Origin: Acidimicrobiales bacterium
GTDB lineage: Bacteria > Actinomycetota > Acidimicrobiia > Acidimicrobiales > Aldehydirespiratoraceae
Reading direction: 5' to 3'
Length of the DNA stretch: 64,000 nucleotides
Assembly: GCA_041394245.1 (NCBI GenBank)
Contig: JAWKIR010000004.1
Coordinates: 310,001 to 374,000 of the forward strand
The notes under the pieces are model-generated. The model saw nothing but the letters and a program-made list of their open reading frames with translations. It was not told the origin of the DNA and ran no database searches. The position numbers and the translations under genes are program-made. Shown in pieces: positions 23,238-31,396 of this stretch (its first letter is position 1; every line of letters starts with the position of its first letter).

Positions 23238-24811
23238 CTCTCTCGCTCGACCCGGTGGCACTCAGAGATCTCTCGACCGCGGAGCTGCTCGCGACCGGCG
23301 GCGATTCCCGCCACACGCCGGGCGCGAGCGGTCGCAACCGCTATGGCAACACCTACACGCCGGAGCGGGGCCTGCTGACCTTCGGCTCGTGTACCTCGTC
23401 CACGCTCTCGGTCGATGCGTTCGCTGCGGCCGAGCGGTTGCACGGGTGGTTGGGGGCCCTCGAGCCGGCCCTGATCGACCGGGCCCTCGACGACCTCTAC
23501 GAGCGGGTGCGGATCGAGATCGTCGCCAACGTCTCGATGACGAACGCGGAGACGATGGACGTCGTCATCACGCCCTCGGGCACCGACGCCGAGCTGATCG
23601 CCCTTCTCGTCTGCATGGGCGAGCGGCCCCTCACCAGCGTCGTCGTCGGCGCTCCCGAGGCGGGATCGGGTACGGCGCTGGCGGCTGCCGGCCGGCACTT
23701 CGACACCTCCACCCCGTCGGGGCGTCCCGCCGTGGTCGGGGAGCCGATCGACGCCCGAATCGCCGATCGGGTCCGCACGGTGTTCGTCGGTGTCCGCGAC
23801 ACCCACGGGTCTCCGAGGGACGAGGACGAACTCGACGACGAGGTCCGTGCCGTCGCCCGGCAGGCCATCGCCGAGGGTCGAGACGTCCTGCTCCACGTCA
23901 TCGCCCACAGCAAGACGGGCGTCCACGCGCCGTCATTGTCGACCGTGCACGAGTTGGTCGCCGCCCATCCCGACCGCGTCGACGTGGTGATCGATGCAGC
24001 ACAGGGGCGGTTCAGTCGGCGCGGACTGCGCGAGTCGCTTGCTCGCGGGTATGTGACCATGACCACCGGGTCGAAGTTCTTCGGCGGTCCGCCGTTCGCC
24101 GGCGCGGTGCTCGTGCCACACGTGCCGGGCCGTCGCGATCTCGGTATCGACGCCTTTCCCGACGGGTTCAGCGACTACTTCACCCCGGCGATGATGCCGC
24201 AGTCGTGGGTCGGCGCGCGTGCGTCACTCGACGAGTCGTCGAACGTCGGGCTTCTCCTGCGATGGTGGGCTGCGCTCGCCGAGATCCGTGACTACTACTC
24301 GGTCCCAGCCCAGCTCCGGCTCGAGGTGCTGCGCCACGTGCAGACCACCTTCCCGGCCAGGATCGCGGCGTCCGAGCACCTCGATCTCGACGCCGTGCCG
24401 CCACCGCTCGTCGAGAACGACGTCGCCCGCCTGCTGGAGTCGAAGACCACCGTCTTCCCGTTCACCTGTCGTGGGCGCGATGGCGTCCTCCTCGAGAGTG
24501 ACGAGCTCCGTCGTCTGCAGCTCGCCATGCGCGACCCGATCGCCCCCACGCCCGGAGGACCACCGGTCCCGGCCGCGATCGCCGGTCTGCGCGCGGAGAT
24601 GGGCCAGCCGGTGTCGCTCGGTGGCGCCTCGTCTCCGTCGGTGCTGCGCTTCGCCGTCGGCGCCCGCGAGATCATCCGGACCTGTGTCATGTCGGCGACC
24701 GGCGCCACCTTCGGTGATCGACTCGATGCGCTGACCGACGACATCACCCGGACGGTGCAGAAGCTGGATCACCTCGTCGGACGGGTCGGCGGCGACCGGA
24801 GCGCTTCGTGA
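23234..24811 (+). CDS. fold-type I PLP-dependent enzyme, function unknown
   Basis: A 525-residue protein that reads as an aminotransferase-class fold. TPSGTDAE at 113-120 fits the PLP-phosphate loop, VVIDAAQGRF has the conserved Asp254 that pairs with the pyridine nitrogen, and MTTGSKFFGGPPFAG has the candidate PLP lysine, Lys281. An N-terminal extension (RYGNTYTPERGLLTFGSCT) and a C-terminal domain of ~170 residues are unusual. I cannot name the reaction. It is translationally coupled (ATGA, GTGA) to the MazG-like gene before and a LysA-like decarboxylase after, which suggests a short amino acid-derived pathway. Confidence 0.72.
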   Translation: MTLSLDPVALRDLSTAELLATGGDSRHTPGASGRNRYGNTYTPERGLLTFGSCTSSTLSVDAFAAAERLHGWLGALEPALIDRALDDLYERVRIEIVANVSMTNAETMDVVITPSGTDAELIALLVCMGERPLTSVVVGAPEAGSGTALAAAGRHFDTSTPSGRPAVVGEPIDARIADRVRTVFVGVRDTHGSPRDEDELDDEVRAVARQAIAEGRDVLLHVIAHSKTGVHAPSLSTVHELVAAHPDRVDVVIDAAQGRFSRRGLRESLARGYVTMTTGSKFFGGPPFAGAVLVPHVPGRRDLGIDAFPDGFSDYFTPAMMPQSWVGARASLDESSNVGLLLRWWAALAEIRDYYSVPAQLRLEVLRHVQTTFPARIAASEHLDLDAVPPPLVENDVARLLESKTTVFPFTCRGRDGVLLESDELRRLQLAMRDPIAPTPGGPPVPAAIAGLRAEMGQPVSLGGASSPSVLRFAVGAREIIRTCVMSATGATFGDRLDALTDDITRTVQKLDHLVGRVGGDRSAS

Positions 24812-26109
24812 ACGACGGAGCGTGGCATCGTCGGCCCAGCGACGACGAGATCGGCCGAGTGGTCGACGACGCCCGCCGTCAGGGGCTGATCGGCGAGCTC
24901 GACACGGCGGTGCTCTTCCACGATCTCGACCTCCTCGAAGCGCGTCTCGACGAGCTCGCAGCGGCGTTTCCACCAGCGACCCTGCACTCGATCGCCATGA
25001 AGGCGAACCCGCTGGTCGAGGTGTTGAAGGTCGTCGTCGAGCGAGGGTGTGGCCTCGAGGCCGCGTCGTTCGAAGAGGTCAAGCTCGCGCTCGCCGCCGG
25101 CTGCCCGCCCGACCGGATCGTCTTCGACTCGCCTGCGAAGACCGTTCCCGAGTTGCGCGCCGCGCTGGAGTTCGGCATCCGGATCAACGCCGACAACTTC
25201 GTCGAACTCGATCGGATCATCGAGCTCCGACCCGACGACTCCACGTCGATCGTCGGGCTCCGCGTCAACCCGATGGTGGGCGCCGGGACGATCCCGATGA
25301 CGAGTGTGGCCGGACGCGGATCCCGCTTCGGCATCGGTGTCGACGATGTGCTGGAGGGACTCGTCCCGCGGGCCGCCGATCATCCGTGGATCCGATGCCT
25401 GCACCATCACGTGGGGTCACAAGGGATCTCGCTCGAGGCGCACGCGGCCGCGGCGGCGGCCACCGCTGCGCTTCGAGACCGGCTCCACGACGCGCTCGGG
25501 CGCCACCAATTCGACATCGTCGACATCGGCGGCGGCGCGACCACCGACTACACCGGCGAGGGCGCGACCGATCCGGTGGCCTTCGCTGCCGCGGTGCGAG
25601 CAGCTGCGCCGAGCCTGTTCGACACCGACACGACGCTGGTCACCGAGTTCGGCCGGGCCATCCAGGCCAATTGCGGGTGGGCCATCTCGACGGTCGAGTA
25701 CGTCAAGGAGACCCCCGACGGCCCCATCGCGGTCCTGCATCTCGGTGCCGACTTCCTCCTGCGACCCGTGTACCAGTCCGAACACTGGCGCCATCGCTTC
25801 AGCACGATCGGCACGCCGTCGACCGGGACCGCCGACTGGACGGTCAGCGGACCGTTGTGTTTCGCCGGCGACATCACATCCCGTTCGGCTGATCTCGGCC
25901 CGGTCGCACCAGGCGACACCGTGGTGATCCACGATGTCGGCGCCTACACACTCGCCATGTGGTCGCGGCACTGCAGTCGCGGGATCCCGCTGGTTCTGGG
26001 GCACCGGGCCGACCCGACCGGCGCCACCCGTTTCGACCTGTTGCGGGCCCGTGAAACAGCCGACGACATCGTCACGTTCTGGTCGGCCCGGCCGTTCGCT
26101 CCCCGGTGA
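24808..26109 (+). CDS. LysA/Orn-DAP decarboxylase-like fold-type III PLP enzyme
   Basis: A 433-residue member of the alanine-racemase-fold decarboxylases. The PLP lysine is Lys65 in SIAMKANP; LHHHVGSQG is near 199-206; DIGGG at 239-243 binds the PLP phosphate; FGRAI follows. The usual CESGD motif of decarboxylases reads CFAGD with Cys351 kept, and HDVGAYT is the tyrosine motif. This combination fits a decarboxylase of a diamino or related acid rather than meso-DAP itself, since the Glu of CESGD is replaced. It starts at a GTG in a GTGA overlap with the preceding PLP gene. Confidence 0.78.
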   Translation: MNDGAWHRRPSDDEIGRVVDDARRQGLIGELDTAVLFHDLDLLEARLDELAAAFPPATLHSIAMKANPLVEVLKVVVERGCGLEAASFEEVKLALAAGCPPDRIVFDSPAKTVPELRAALEFGIRINADNFVELDRIIELRPDDSTSIVGLRVNPMVGAGTIPMTSVAGRGSRFGIGVDDVLEGLVPRAADHPWIRCLHHHVGSQGISLEAHAAAAAATAALRDRLHDALGRHQFDIVDIGGGATTDYTGEGATDPVAFAAAVRAAAPSLFDTDTTLVTEFGRAIQANCGWAISTVEYVKETPDGPIAVLHLGADFLLRPVYQSEHWRHRFSTIGTPSTGTADWTVSGPLCFAGDITSRSADLGPVAPGDTVVIHDVGAYTLAMWSRHCSRGIPLVLGHRADPTGATRFDLLRARETADDIVTFWSARPFAPR

Positions 26110-26158
26110 CCTCGACCGGATTTGTCCCGGGGGGAGTCGGGCACCACGCTGTCGGATC

Positions 26159-26800
26159 ATGATCGAAGCAATTTGTTGGGATGTCGGCGGTGTGTTCTCG
26201 GGTCGTCCGGTCGACGCCATCGCGTCGGTGGCGGCAGAGCACGACCTGGATGCCGATGCCGTCTTCGCTGCGATCTTCGGGCCCTATCACCTCGACGGTG
26301 ACCACTCCTGGCATCGGGTGGAGCGCGGCGAGATCCCGCTCGCGGAGGCGTGGGGCGACATCGAAGCGTCGATCGCCGAGTTCGGGATCGAGCTCTCCCT
26401 CGCCGACTTCTTCCGCCGATTCGGCGACGACCCCCACGACCGCACCATCGTCACCGAGACGGTCCTCGAGCTGCACGGACGCGGTATCGCCATGGGCATC
26501 ATCACCAACAACGTCAAGGAGTTCTCCGAGTCAGAGGGAGGAGGGTGGCGAACGCTGGTGCCGATGGAGGTGATGTCCGTCGTCGTCGACTCCTCGGCCG
26601 TCGGCCTGCGCAAGCCCGACCCGGCCATCTACCAGCACGCGCTGGCGGAGCTCGGCGTCGCGGCGGCCGACACCGTTTTCCTCGACGACATGGTGGCCAA
26701 CGTCGAGGCGGCGAGAGCGATCGGGATGCACGGGATCGTCGTCGACGACCCCGTTCCCGCGATGGCGGAACTGCGGGCGTTGGTCGACCGGCTCAGTTGA
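26159..26800 (+). CDS. HAD-superfamily hydrolase
   Basis: A 213-residue HAD hydrolase of subfamily IA type. Motif I is WDVGGVFSG with the nucleophile Asp but Gly in place of the second Asp. MGIITNNVK is motif II, GLRKPDPAIYQHAL motif III (Lys), and FLDDMVANVEAA motif IV. The G-for-D change occurs in a known branch of this subfamily and may alter the reaction (phosphatase versus dehalogenase or epoxide-type). It lies 49 bp after the LysA-like gene in the same direction and overlaps the stop of the next, convergent gene by 8 bp. Confidence 0.82.
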   Translation: MIEAICWDVGGVFSGRPVDAIASVAAEHDLDADAVFAAIFGPYHLDGDHSWHRVERGEIPLAEAWGDIEASIAEFGIELSLADFFRRFGDDPHDRTIVTETVLELHGRGIAMGIITNNVKEFSESEGGGWRTLVPMEVMSVVVDSSAVGLRKPDPAIYQHALAELGVAAADTVFLDDMVANVEAARAIGMHGIVVDDPVPAMAELRALVDRLS

Positions 26801-27218
26801 CCGTGAACGCCCACTCGACATCGGCGAGCTCGCCGGGGCGTTGGATGTTCTCGATCGTGATCCGAACACAGTTGTCGTCGGGCGACAGCGCAGTGACGGG
26901 CAGGCCGTCGCCGGGTTGGTAGACGAACAGGTTGACACCATCGGTCGGGCGCACGAAGTCGACGAGCTCCACGGGTTCGAGGCATCGCGCATCGGGTGAG
27001 ATCGTGAACGACCGCACGACGTAGCCCGGCTCGAGATCGATACCGACCTGTTGCTGCTGGAGGACCTCGTCGCCCCGTTCGGGGATGAGCGCCTCGACCC
27101 CGGGAATCCGCAACGCGGCATCGGGCGGATCGGACCGACCGATCAGGCCTGCGCCGACGAACATGCTGATCCCGGCGATGAGGAGTGCGGCGAAGATCAG
27201 GTATTGCTTGCGGCCCAT
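26793..27218 (-). CDS. membrane-anchored protein of unknown function
   Basis: A 141-residue protein with an N-terminal signal anchor (KQYLIFAALLIAGISMFVGAGLI) and an extracytoplasmic beta-rich domain containing two cysteines (ARCLEP, DNCVRI) that could form a disulfide. No family recognised. The ATG at 27218 has AGGA 7 bases upstream. It converges on the HAD gene, sharing 8 bp of stop-codon overlap, and diverges from the PASTA kinase gene. Confidence 0.7.
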   Translation of the reverse strand: MGRKQYLIFAALLIAGISMFVGAGLIGRSDPPDAALRIPGVEALIPERGDEVLQQQQVGIDLEPGYVVRSFTISPDARCLEPVELVDFVRPTDGVNLFVYQPGDGLPVTALSPDDNCVRITIENIQRPGELADVEWAFTVN

Positions 27219-27289
27219 GGACTGATCCTGCCAGATGAACGACCGCTACCTCGGGCTGGGGGAGCCACCGTCGGTGGTCGAGGTGCTTG

Positions 27290-27295
27290 TACGTT
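27290..27295 (+). promoter_or_regulatory. -10 hexamer of the PASTA kinase gene
   Basis: TACGTT, 7 nt before ATG 27303; excludes the longer upstream frame as the coding start. Confidence 0.55.
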
Positions 27296-27302
27296 GTCAG
27301 CG

Positions 27303-29156
27303 ATGGCCACCAACAACTCCGATGCCGAGATCGGTCGCGTCCTCGGTGGGCGCTACCGGATCATCGCCCCCATCGGGGTCGGTGCGTCGGCGCGCGTGTA
27401 CCTGGCCGACGACATCACGCTGCGTCGCCGCGTCGCGGTCAAGGTCCTCCACGAGGCGCTGGCCGCCGACGACAGTTTCCTGCGCCGCTTCCGGGCCGAG
27501 GCCCAGGCGGCTGCCTCGCTGAACCATCCCCATGTCCTGGGGGTCTACGACTGGGGCAACGACGACGTCCCGTACCTCGTCAGTGAGTATCTGGGTGGCG
27601 GCAGTCTCCAGTCGATGCTCGATGCCGGGCACCGACTCACCGTGTCACAAGGGCTCCTCGTCGGACTCGAGGCCGCTCGGGGCCTCGAATACGCCCATGC
27701 CCAGGGTCTCGTGCATCGCGACATCAAACCGGCCAACCTCCTGTTCGGTGAGGGAGGTCGACTCCGCATCGCCGACTTCGGGCTGGCCCGGGCCCTGGCC
27801 GAGGCCGGATGGACGGAGCCCGACGGCTCGATGGTCGGCACCGCTCGTTACGCGGCCCCCGAGCAGGCCCGTGGCGAACGCGTCGGTCCGCCCGCCGACG
27901 TGTACGCGCTCGCCCTGCTCGTGAACGAAGCCGTGAGCGGCGAGTTGCCCTTCGCGGCCGACACGACGATCGCAACCCTGATGGCGCGGGCCGAGAAGCC
28001 CTTCGAGCCGAGTGCCGAGCTCGGGCCGCTCGCCGCGACGCTGCGCAGGGCCGGGGTGCTCGATCCGGCCGAACGCCCCACTGCCGGTGAGTTCGTGCGG
28101 GGGTTCATGGAGGCGGCAGAGGATCTCCCGAGGCCGTCGATGTTGCCGCTCGTCGGTCCGGTCATCGACGAGGCCGGGGGCGACCGCACCCGGCTGGTGG
28201 CGCACGGGTCGTCGGCCGCACCGTCGACACCCGGACCCGCCGCGCCCGCAGAGGACGATGGTGTCACCGGACGTTGGCCGTGGCTGGTCGTGGCCGTCCT
28301 CGCGCTGATCGCCGCCGTCGTCGGTGGCTTCATCGCCTTCCGCAACAGCCAGCCGACGACGCACGAGGTGCCCGAGTTGGTGGGAGCGAGCGCCGACGAC
28401 GCCGCTTCGGCCGCGACCGAGTTCGGGTGGCTCCTGAGCCTCGACGAGATCCGCCGCGACGGTACGACGGCGGGCGAGGTGCTCGAAACCGATCCGGTCG
28501 CCGGAGTCGATCTCGAGGAGGGCGAGATCCTCCTGGTTATCGTTTCGGGCGGCGAGGAGCTCATCCCCGTCCCGAACCTCGTCGGGCTGACCCAGGAGGA
28601 CGCTGCCGCCCGTCTCGAGGCCGTCGGGCTGCGGGTGGGCGAGGTCAGCACGAGCGAGAGCGAGACGATCGCCGAGGGCAGCGTGATCGAGGTGCTGCTC
28701 GGCCCGGGCCAGACCGAGGCCGAGCCGAATGAGGCGATCGATCTGCTGATCTCCGAGGGGCCGATGTCGCGGGCCGTTCCCGATCTGCCCGAATCCGGCG
28801 ACGCCGAGGAGGCCCGCGAGCGCCTGCTCAATCTGCGACTGGTTCCCGCGGAGCAGACCGAGTACTCGACCGACGTGCCGGAAGGGTCGGTCATCAGGTT
28901 CGAACCGTCGTCGGGTGCGGTCGTCGACGTCGATCAGGTCGTCACGGTGTTCATCTCGCTCGGCCCGGAGCCGATCGAGGTGCCGCAGTTGGCCGGCCTC
29001 GACGTTTCCGAAGCCGACCAAGAACTCCGTGCCCTCGGGTTCGTGGTCGAGATCGAGGGCAACACTGCCCTGCCCGTCCTCTTCACCACACCGCGGGCAG
29101 GCGAGCTCCACCTGCCCGGCACCCGGATCACGATCGTCACCGAACCGCCCGGCTGA
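27303..29156 (+). CDS. PASTA-domain Ser/Thr protein kinase (PknB-like)
   Basis: A 617-residue membrane kinase. The N-terminal kinase domain (~18-290) has the P-loop IGVGASARVY, Lys47 in VAVKVL, HRDIKPANLL with catalytic Asp140, and ADFG at 157-160. A cytoplasmic linker leads to one membrane helix (WPWLVVAVLALIAAVVGGFIAF, ~325-346), and the outside part holds four PASTA repeats (starting VPELVGAS, VPNLVGL, VPDLPES, VPQLAGLD). PASTA repeats sense peptidoglycan fragments or lipid II and link wall growth to phosphorylation. No phosphatase or RodA/PBP genes are adjacent, unlike the usual pknAB locus. Confidence 0.93.
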   Translation: MATNNSDAEIGRVLGGRYRIIAPIGVGASARVYLADDITLRRRVAVKVLHEALAADDSFLRRFRAEAQAAASLNHPHVLGVYDWGNDDVPYLVSEYLGGGSLQSMLDAGHRLTVSQGLLVGLEAARGLEYAHAQGLVHRDIKPANLLFGEGGRLRIADFGLARALAEAGWTEPDGSMVGTARYAAPEQARGERVGPPADVYALALLVNEAVSGELPFAADTTIATLMARAEKPFEPSAELGPLAATLRRAGVLDPAERPTAGEFVRGFMEAAEDLPRPSMLPLVGPVIDEAGGDRTRLVAHGSSAAPSTPGPAAPAEDDGVTGRWPWLVVAVLALIAAVVGGFIAFRNSQPTTHEVPELVGASADDAASAATEFGWLLSLDEIRRDGTTAGEVLETDPVAGVDLEEGEILLVIVSGGEELIPVPNLVGLTQEDAAARLEAVGLRVGEVSTSESETIAEGSVIEVLLGPGQTEAEPNEAIDLLISEGPMSRAVPDLPESGDAEEARERLLNLRLVPAEQTEYSTDVPEGSVIRFEPSSGAVVDVDQVVTVFISLGPEPIEVPQLAGLDVSEADQELRALGFVVEIEGNTALPVLFTTPRAGELHLPGTRITIVTEPPG

Positions 29157-29163
29157 GGTCGGA

Positions 29164-29598
29164 TCAGTGCGCCGTGACGGAGTCGATCCGGTGGGCGATC
29201 TCGCGCGTCAGCGACGCCGCCTCGGAGTCGCCCGACGGCGGGGCTGCCATTCCTGCGAGGCCGAGGATCTTCGATGAATCGCCGGTGAGCTTCACCTGGC
29301 CTCCGAGGAGCGCGCCCAGGATGGCCTGGGGATCCCGGTCGACGAAGAGGGTGCGGGCGAGTTCGTAACGGACCTCGACCTGGAAGTCGCTGTTGTCGAG
29401 ATGGCCCTGGTCGAGCGAGATCGTCCCGCCGGTCGTGTCGACGTGGCCATGGATGGTCGGTTCCTCGAACGGGGCCTCGGTGACGGTGACGTTGGCCCGG
29501 ATGGCGACCTCGGTGGGGCCGACGCGGTCGCGGTACTCGTCGCGGATCGCCGCGACGGCGAGGATCCATTCGGGGCTGAGGAAGGGGTACGCGCTCAC
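29164..29598 (-). CDS. SCP2-like sterol/lipid-binding domain protein
   Basis: A 144-residue protein with an SCP-2-like fold: FLSPEWILAVAAIRDEY at the start, the beta strands VEVRYELARTLFVDRDP, and the typical LGGQVKLTGDSSKILGL near the C-terminus. Such proteins bind lipids or serve as substrate carriers. The GTG at 29598 is chosen over one at 29607 because TATCGT lies exactly 7 nt upstream. It converges on the PASTA kinase gene and is divergent from gatC. Confidence 0.75.
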   Translation of the reverse strand: MSAYPFLSPEWILAVAAIRDEYRDRVGPTEVAIRANVTVTEAPFEEPTIHGHVDTTGGTISLDQGHLDNSDFQVEVRYELARTLFVDRDPQAILGALLGGQVKLTGDSSKILGLAGMAAPPSGDSEAASLTREIAHRIDSVTAH

Positions 29599-29605
29599 GA
29601 TCGGC

Positions 29606-29611
29606 ACGATA
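29606..29611 (-). promoter_or_regulatory. -10 hexamer of the SCP2-like gene
   Basis: TATCGT on the minus strand, 7 nt before GTG 29598. Confidence 0.45.
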
Positions 29612-29641
29612 ACCGGCCGCAGCGTCCGCGCTTCGGCTGCG

Positions 29642-29647
29642 TATCCT
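29642..29647 (+). promoter_or_regulatory. -10 hexamer of the gatCAB operon
   Basis: TATCCT, 7 nt before ATG 29655, the first codon of gatC. Confidence 0.55.
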
Positions 29648-29654
29648 CGTCTGC

Positions 29655-29957
29655 ATGTCTGAACGCATCACCCGGGACGATGTCGAGCACGTCGCCCGGC
29701 TGGCCCGACTCGATCTGACGGCCGACGAGATCGAGCTCTTCACCGGCCAACTCGGCGACATTCTCGAGCACGCAGCCGACATCGAGGCGCTCGACGTCGG
29801 CGACATCCCGCCCACATCGCACCCGCTTCCGATCGTCAACGTCATGCGAGCCGACCGCGTCGTGCCATCGGCCGACCGCGAGGAGGTGCTCGCCCAGGCA
29901 CCGTCGGCCGAGGCCGGCCGGTTCCGTGTGCCGCCCGTGCTGGGGGAGGAGCCGTGA
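29655..29957 (+). CDS. gatC: Asp/Glu-tRNA amidotransferase subunit C
   Basis: A 100-residue GatC: ITRDDVEHVARLARLDLTADE at the N-terminus, FTGQLGDILEHAADIEALD in the middle and RFRVPPVLGEEP at the end are standard. It clamps GatA to GatB in the complex that amidates Glu-tRNAGln or Asp-tRNAAsn. First gene of a complete gatCAB operon with a leaderless promoter; its stop overlaps the gatA GTG. Confidence 0.95.
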   Translation: MSERITRDDVEHVARLARLDLTADEIELFTGQLGDILEHAADIEALDVGDIPPTSHPLPIVNVMRADRVVPSADREEVLAQAPSAEAGRFRVPPVLGEEP

Positions 29958-31396
29958 GCGCCCGGGCGATCACCGCCGCGGTGCGAGCCGGCGAGCGGTC
30001 GGCGGTGGAGGTGCTCGACGAGCACCTCGGGCGGATCGAGGCGCGAGACGGTGAGATCCATGCGTTCAACATCGTGACCGCCGACGAGGCCCGTGCGCAG
30101 GCCGAAGCCGTCGACGAAGCCGTCGCCGCCGGCCGCGACCTCGGACCACTTGCGGGTGTCCCCATCGCCCTGAAGGACAACATGTGCACCCGGGGGATCC
30201 CGACCACGTGCTCGTCGCGGATTCTCGAGGGATGGCGGCCGCCCTACGACGCCACGGTCGTCACTCGCCTGCGCGAGGCCGGTGCCGTGATCGTCGGCAA
30301 GACCAACCTCGACGAGTTCGCCATGGGTTCGTCGACCGAGAACTCGGCGTTCGGGCCGACCCGGAACCCGCTCGACACGACCCGGGTGCCCGGAGGCTCC
30401 AGCGGTGGCTCGGCGGCGTCGGTCGCAGCGGGGTTCTCCTCGCTGGCGATCGGGAGCGACACCGGCGGTTCGATCCGGCAACCCGCCGCGTTCTGCGGTC
30501 TCGTCGGGATGAAGCCGACCTATGGCGCCGTGAGCCGCTACGGGCTCATCGCGTTCGCCTCGTCGCTGGATCAGATCGGGCCGTTCGCGGCCGACGTCGC
30601 CGATGCCGCCCTGATGTTCGACGTCATCGCCGGCCACGACCCGCTCGACTCCACCTCGATTGCGGATTTCGAGCCCGGCGCCACGGCCGCGCTCGGTCGG
30701 GGTGTCGATGGGTTGCGGGTCGGTGTCGTGCGTGAGCTGTTCGGCGGCGAAGGGTCTGTCGACGGTCTGTCACCCGACGTCATCGCGCGCACCGAGGAGG
30801 CTGTCGACGCCCTCGAAGCGGCCGGGGCGACCATCGAGGAGATCTCGGTCCCCTCGAGCACCCTTGGTCTCAGCGCCTACTACCTGGTGGCGCCGGCCGA
30901 AGCGTCGAGCAATCTCGCCCGCTACGACGGCGTGCGCTACGGCCTGCGGGTCGACGCCCCCACGACCGGCGAGATGAACACCGCCACCCGCACGGCCGGC
31001 TTCGGTCCCGAGGTGAAGCGACGGATCATGCTCGGTACCTACGCCCTGTCGGCGGGCTACTACGACGCCTTCTACGGCAAGGCCCTGAAGGTCCGCACGA
31101 TGATGATGAGGGAGTTCGCCGCCGCCTACGAGCGGGTCGACGTGTTGATCACCCCGACGGCGCCGACCACCGCCTTCCCGTTGGGGGAGCGCACCGCCGA
31201 CCCGATGACCATGTACGTCAACGACGTCTGCACCATTCCCTCCAACCTGACCGGGCAGCCGGCGATCTCGGTGCCGTTCGGCGTCGGCACCGACGGCCTG
31301 CCCGTCGGCGTGCAGGTGCTCGCACCCGCCCTGGACGACGATCTGACGTTCCAAGTCGCCGCCGTACTCGAGGCCGCCGCCGGAGGTGCACGATGA
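29954..31396 (+). CDS. gatA: Asp/Glu-tRNA amidotransferase subunit A
   Basis: A 480-residue amidase-signature enzyme that releases ammonia from glutamine. The Ser-cisSer-Lys triad is readable: Lys74 in IALKDNM, Ser149 in PGGSSGGSAA and nucleophile Ser173 in GSDTGGSIRQP. Start is GTG 29954 in a GTGA overlap with gatC; the stop overlaps gatB (ATGA). It supplies ammonia through a channel to GatB. Confidence 0.96.
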   Translation: MSARAITAAVRAGERSAVEVLDEHLGRIEARDGEIHAFNIVTADEARAQAEAVDEAVAAGRDLGPLAGVPIALKDNMCTRGIPTTCSSRILEGWRPPYDATVVTRLREAGAVIVGKTNLDEFAMGSSTENSAFGPTRNPLDTTRVPGGSSGGSAASVAAGFSSLAIGSDTGGSIRQPAAFCGLVGMKPTYGAVSRYGLIAFASSLDQIGPFAADVADAALMFDVIAGHDPLDSTSIADFEPGATAALGRGVDGLRVGVVRELFGGEGSVDGLSPDVIARTEEAVDALEAAGATIEEISVPSSTLGLSAYYLVAPAEASSNLARYDGVRYGLRVDAPTTGEMNTATRTAGFGPEVKRRIMLGTYALSAGYYDAFYGKALKVRTMMMREFAAAYERVDVLITPTAPTTAFPLGERTADPMTMYVNDVCTIPSNLTGQPAISVPFGVGTDGLPVGVQVLAPALDDDLTFQVAAVLEAAAGGAR

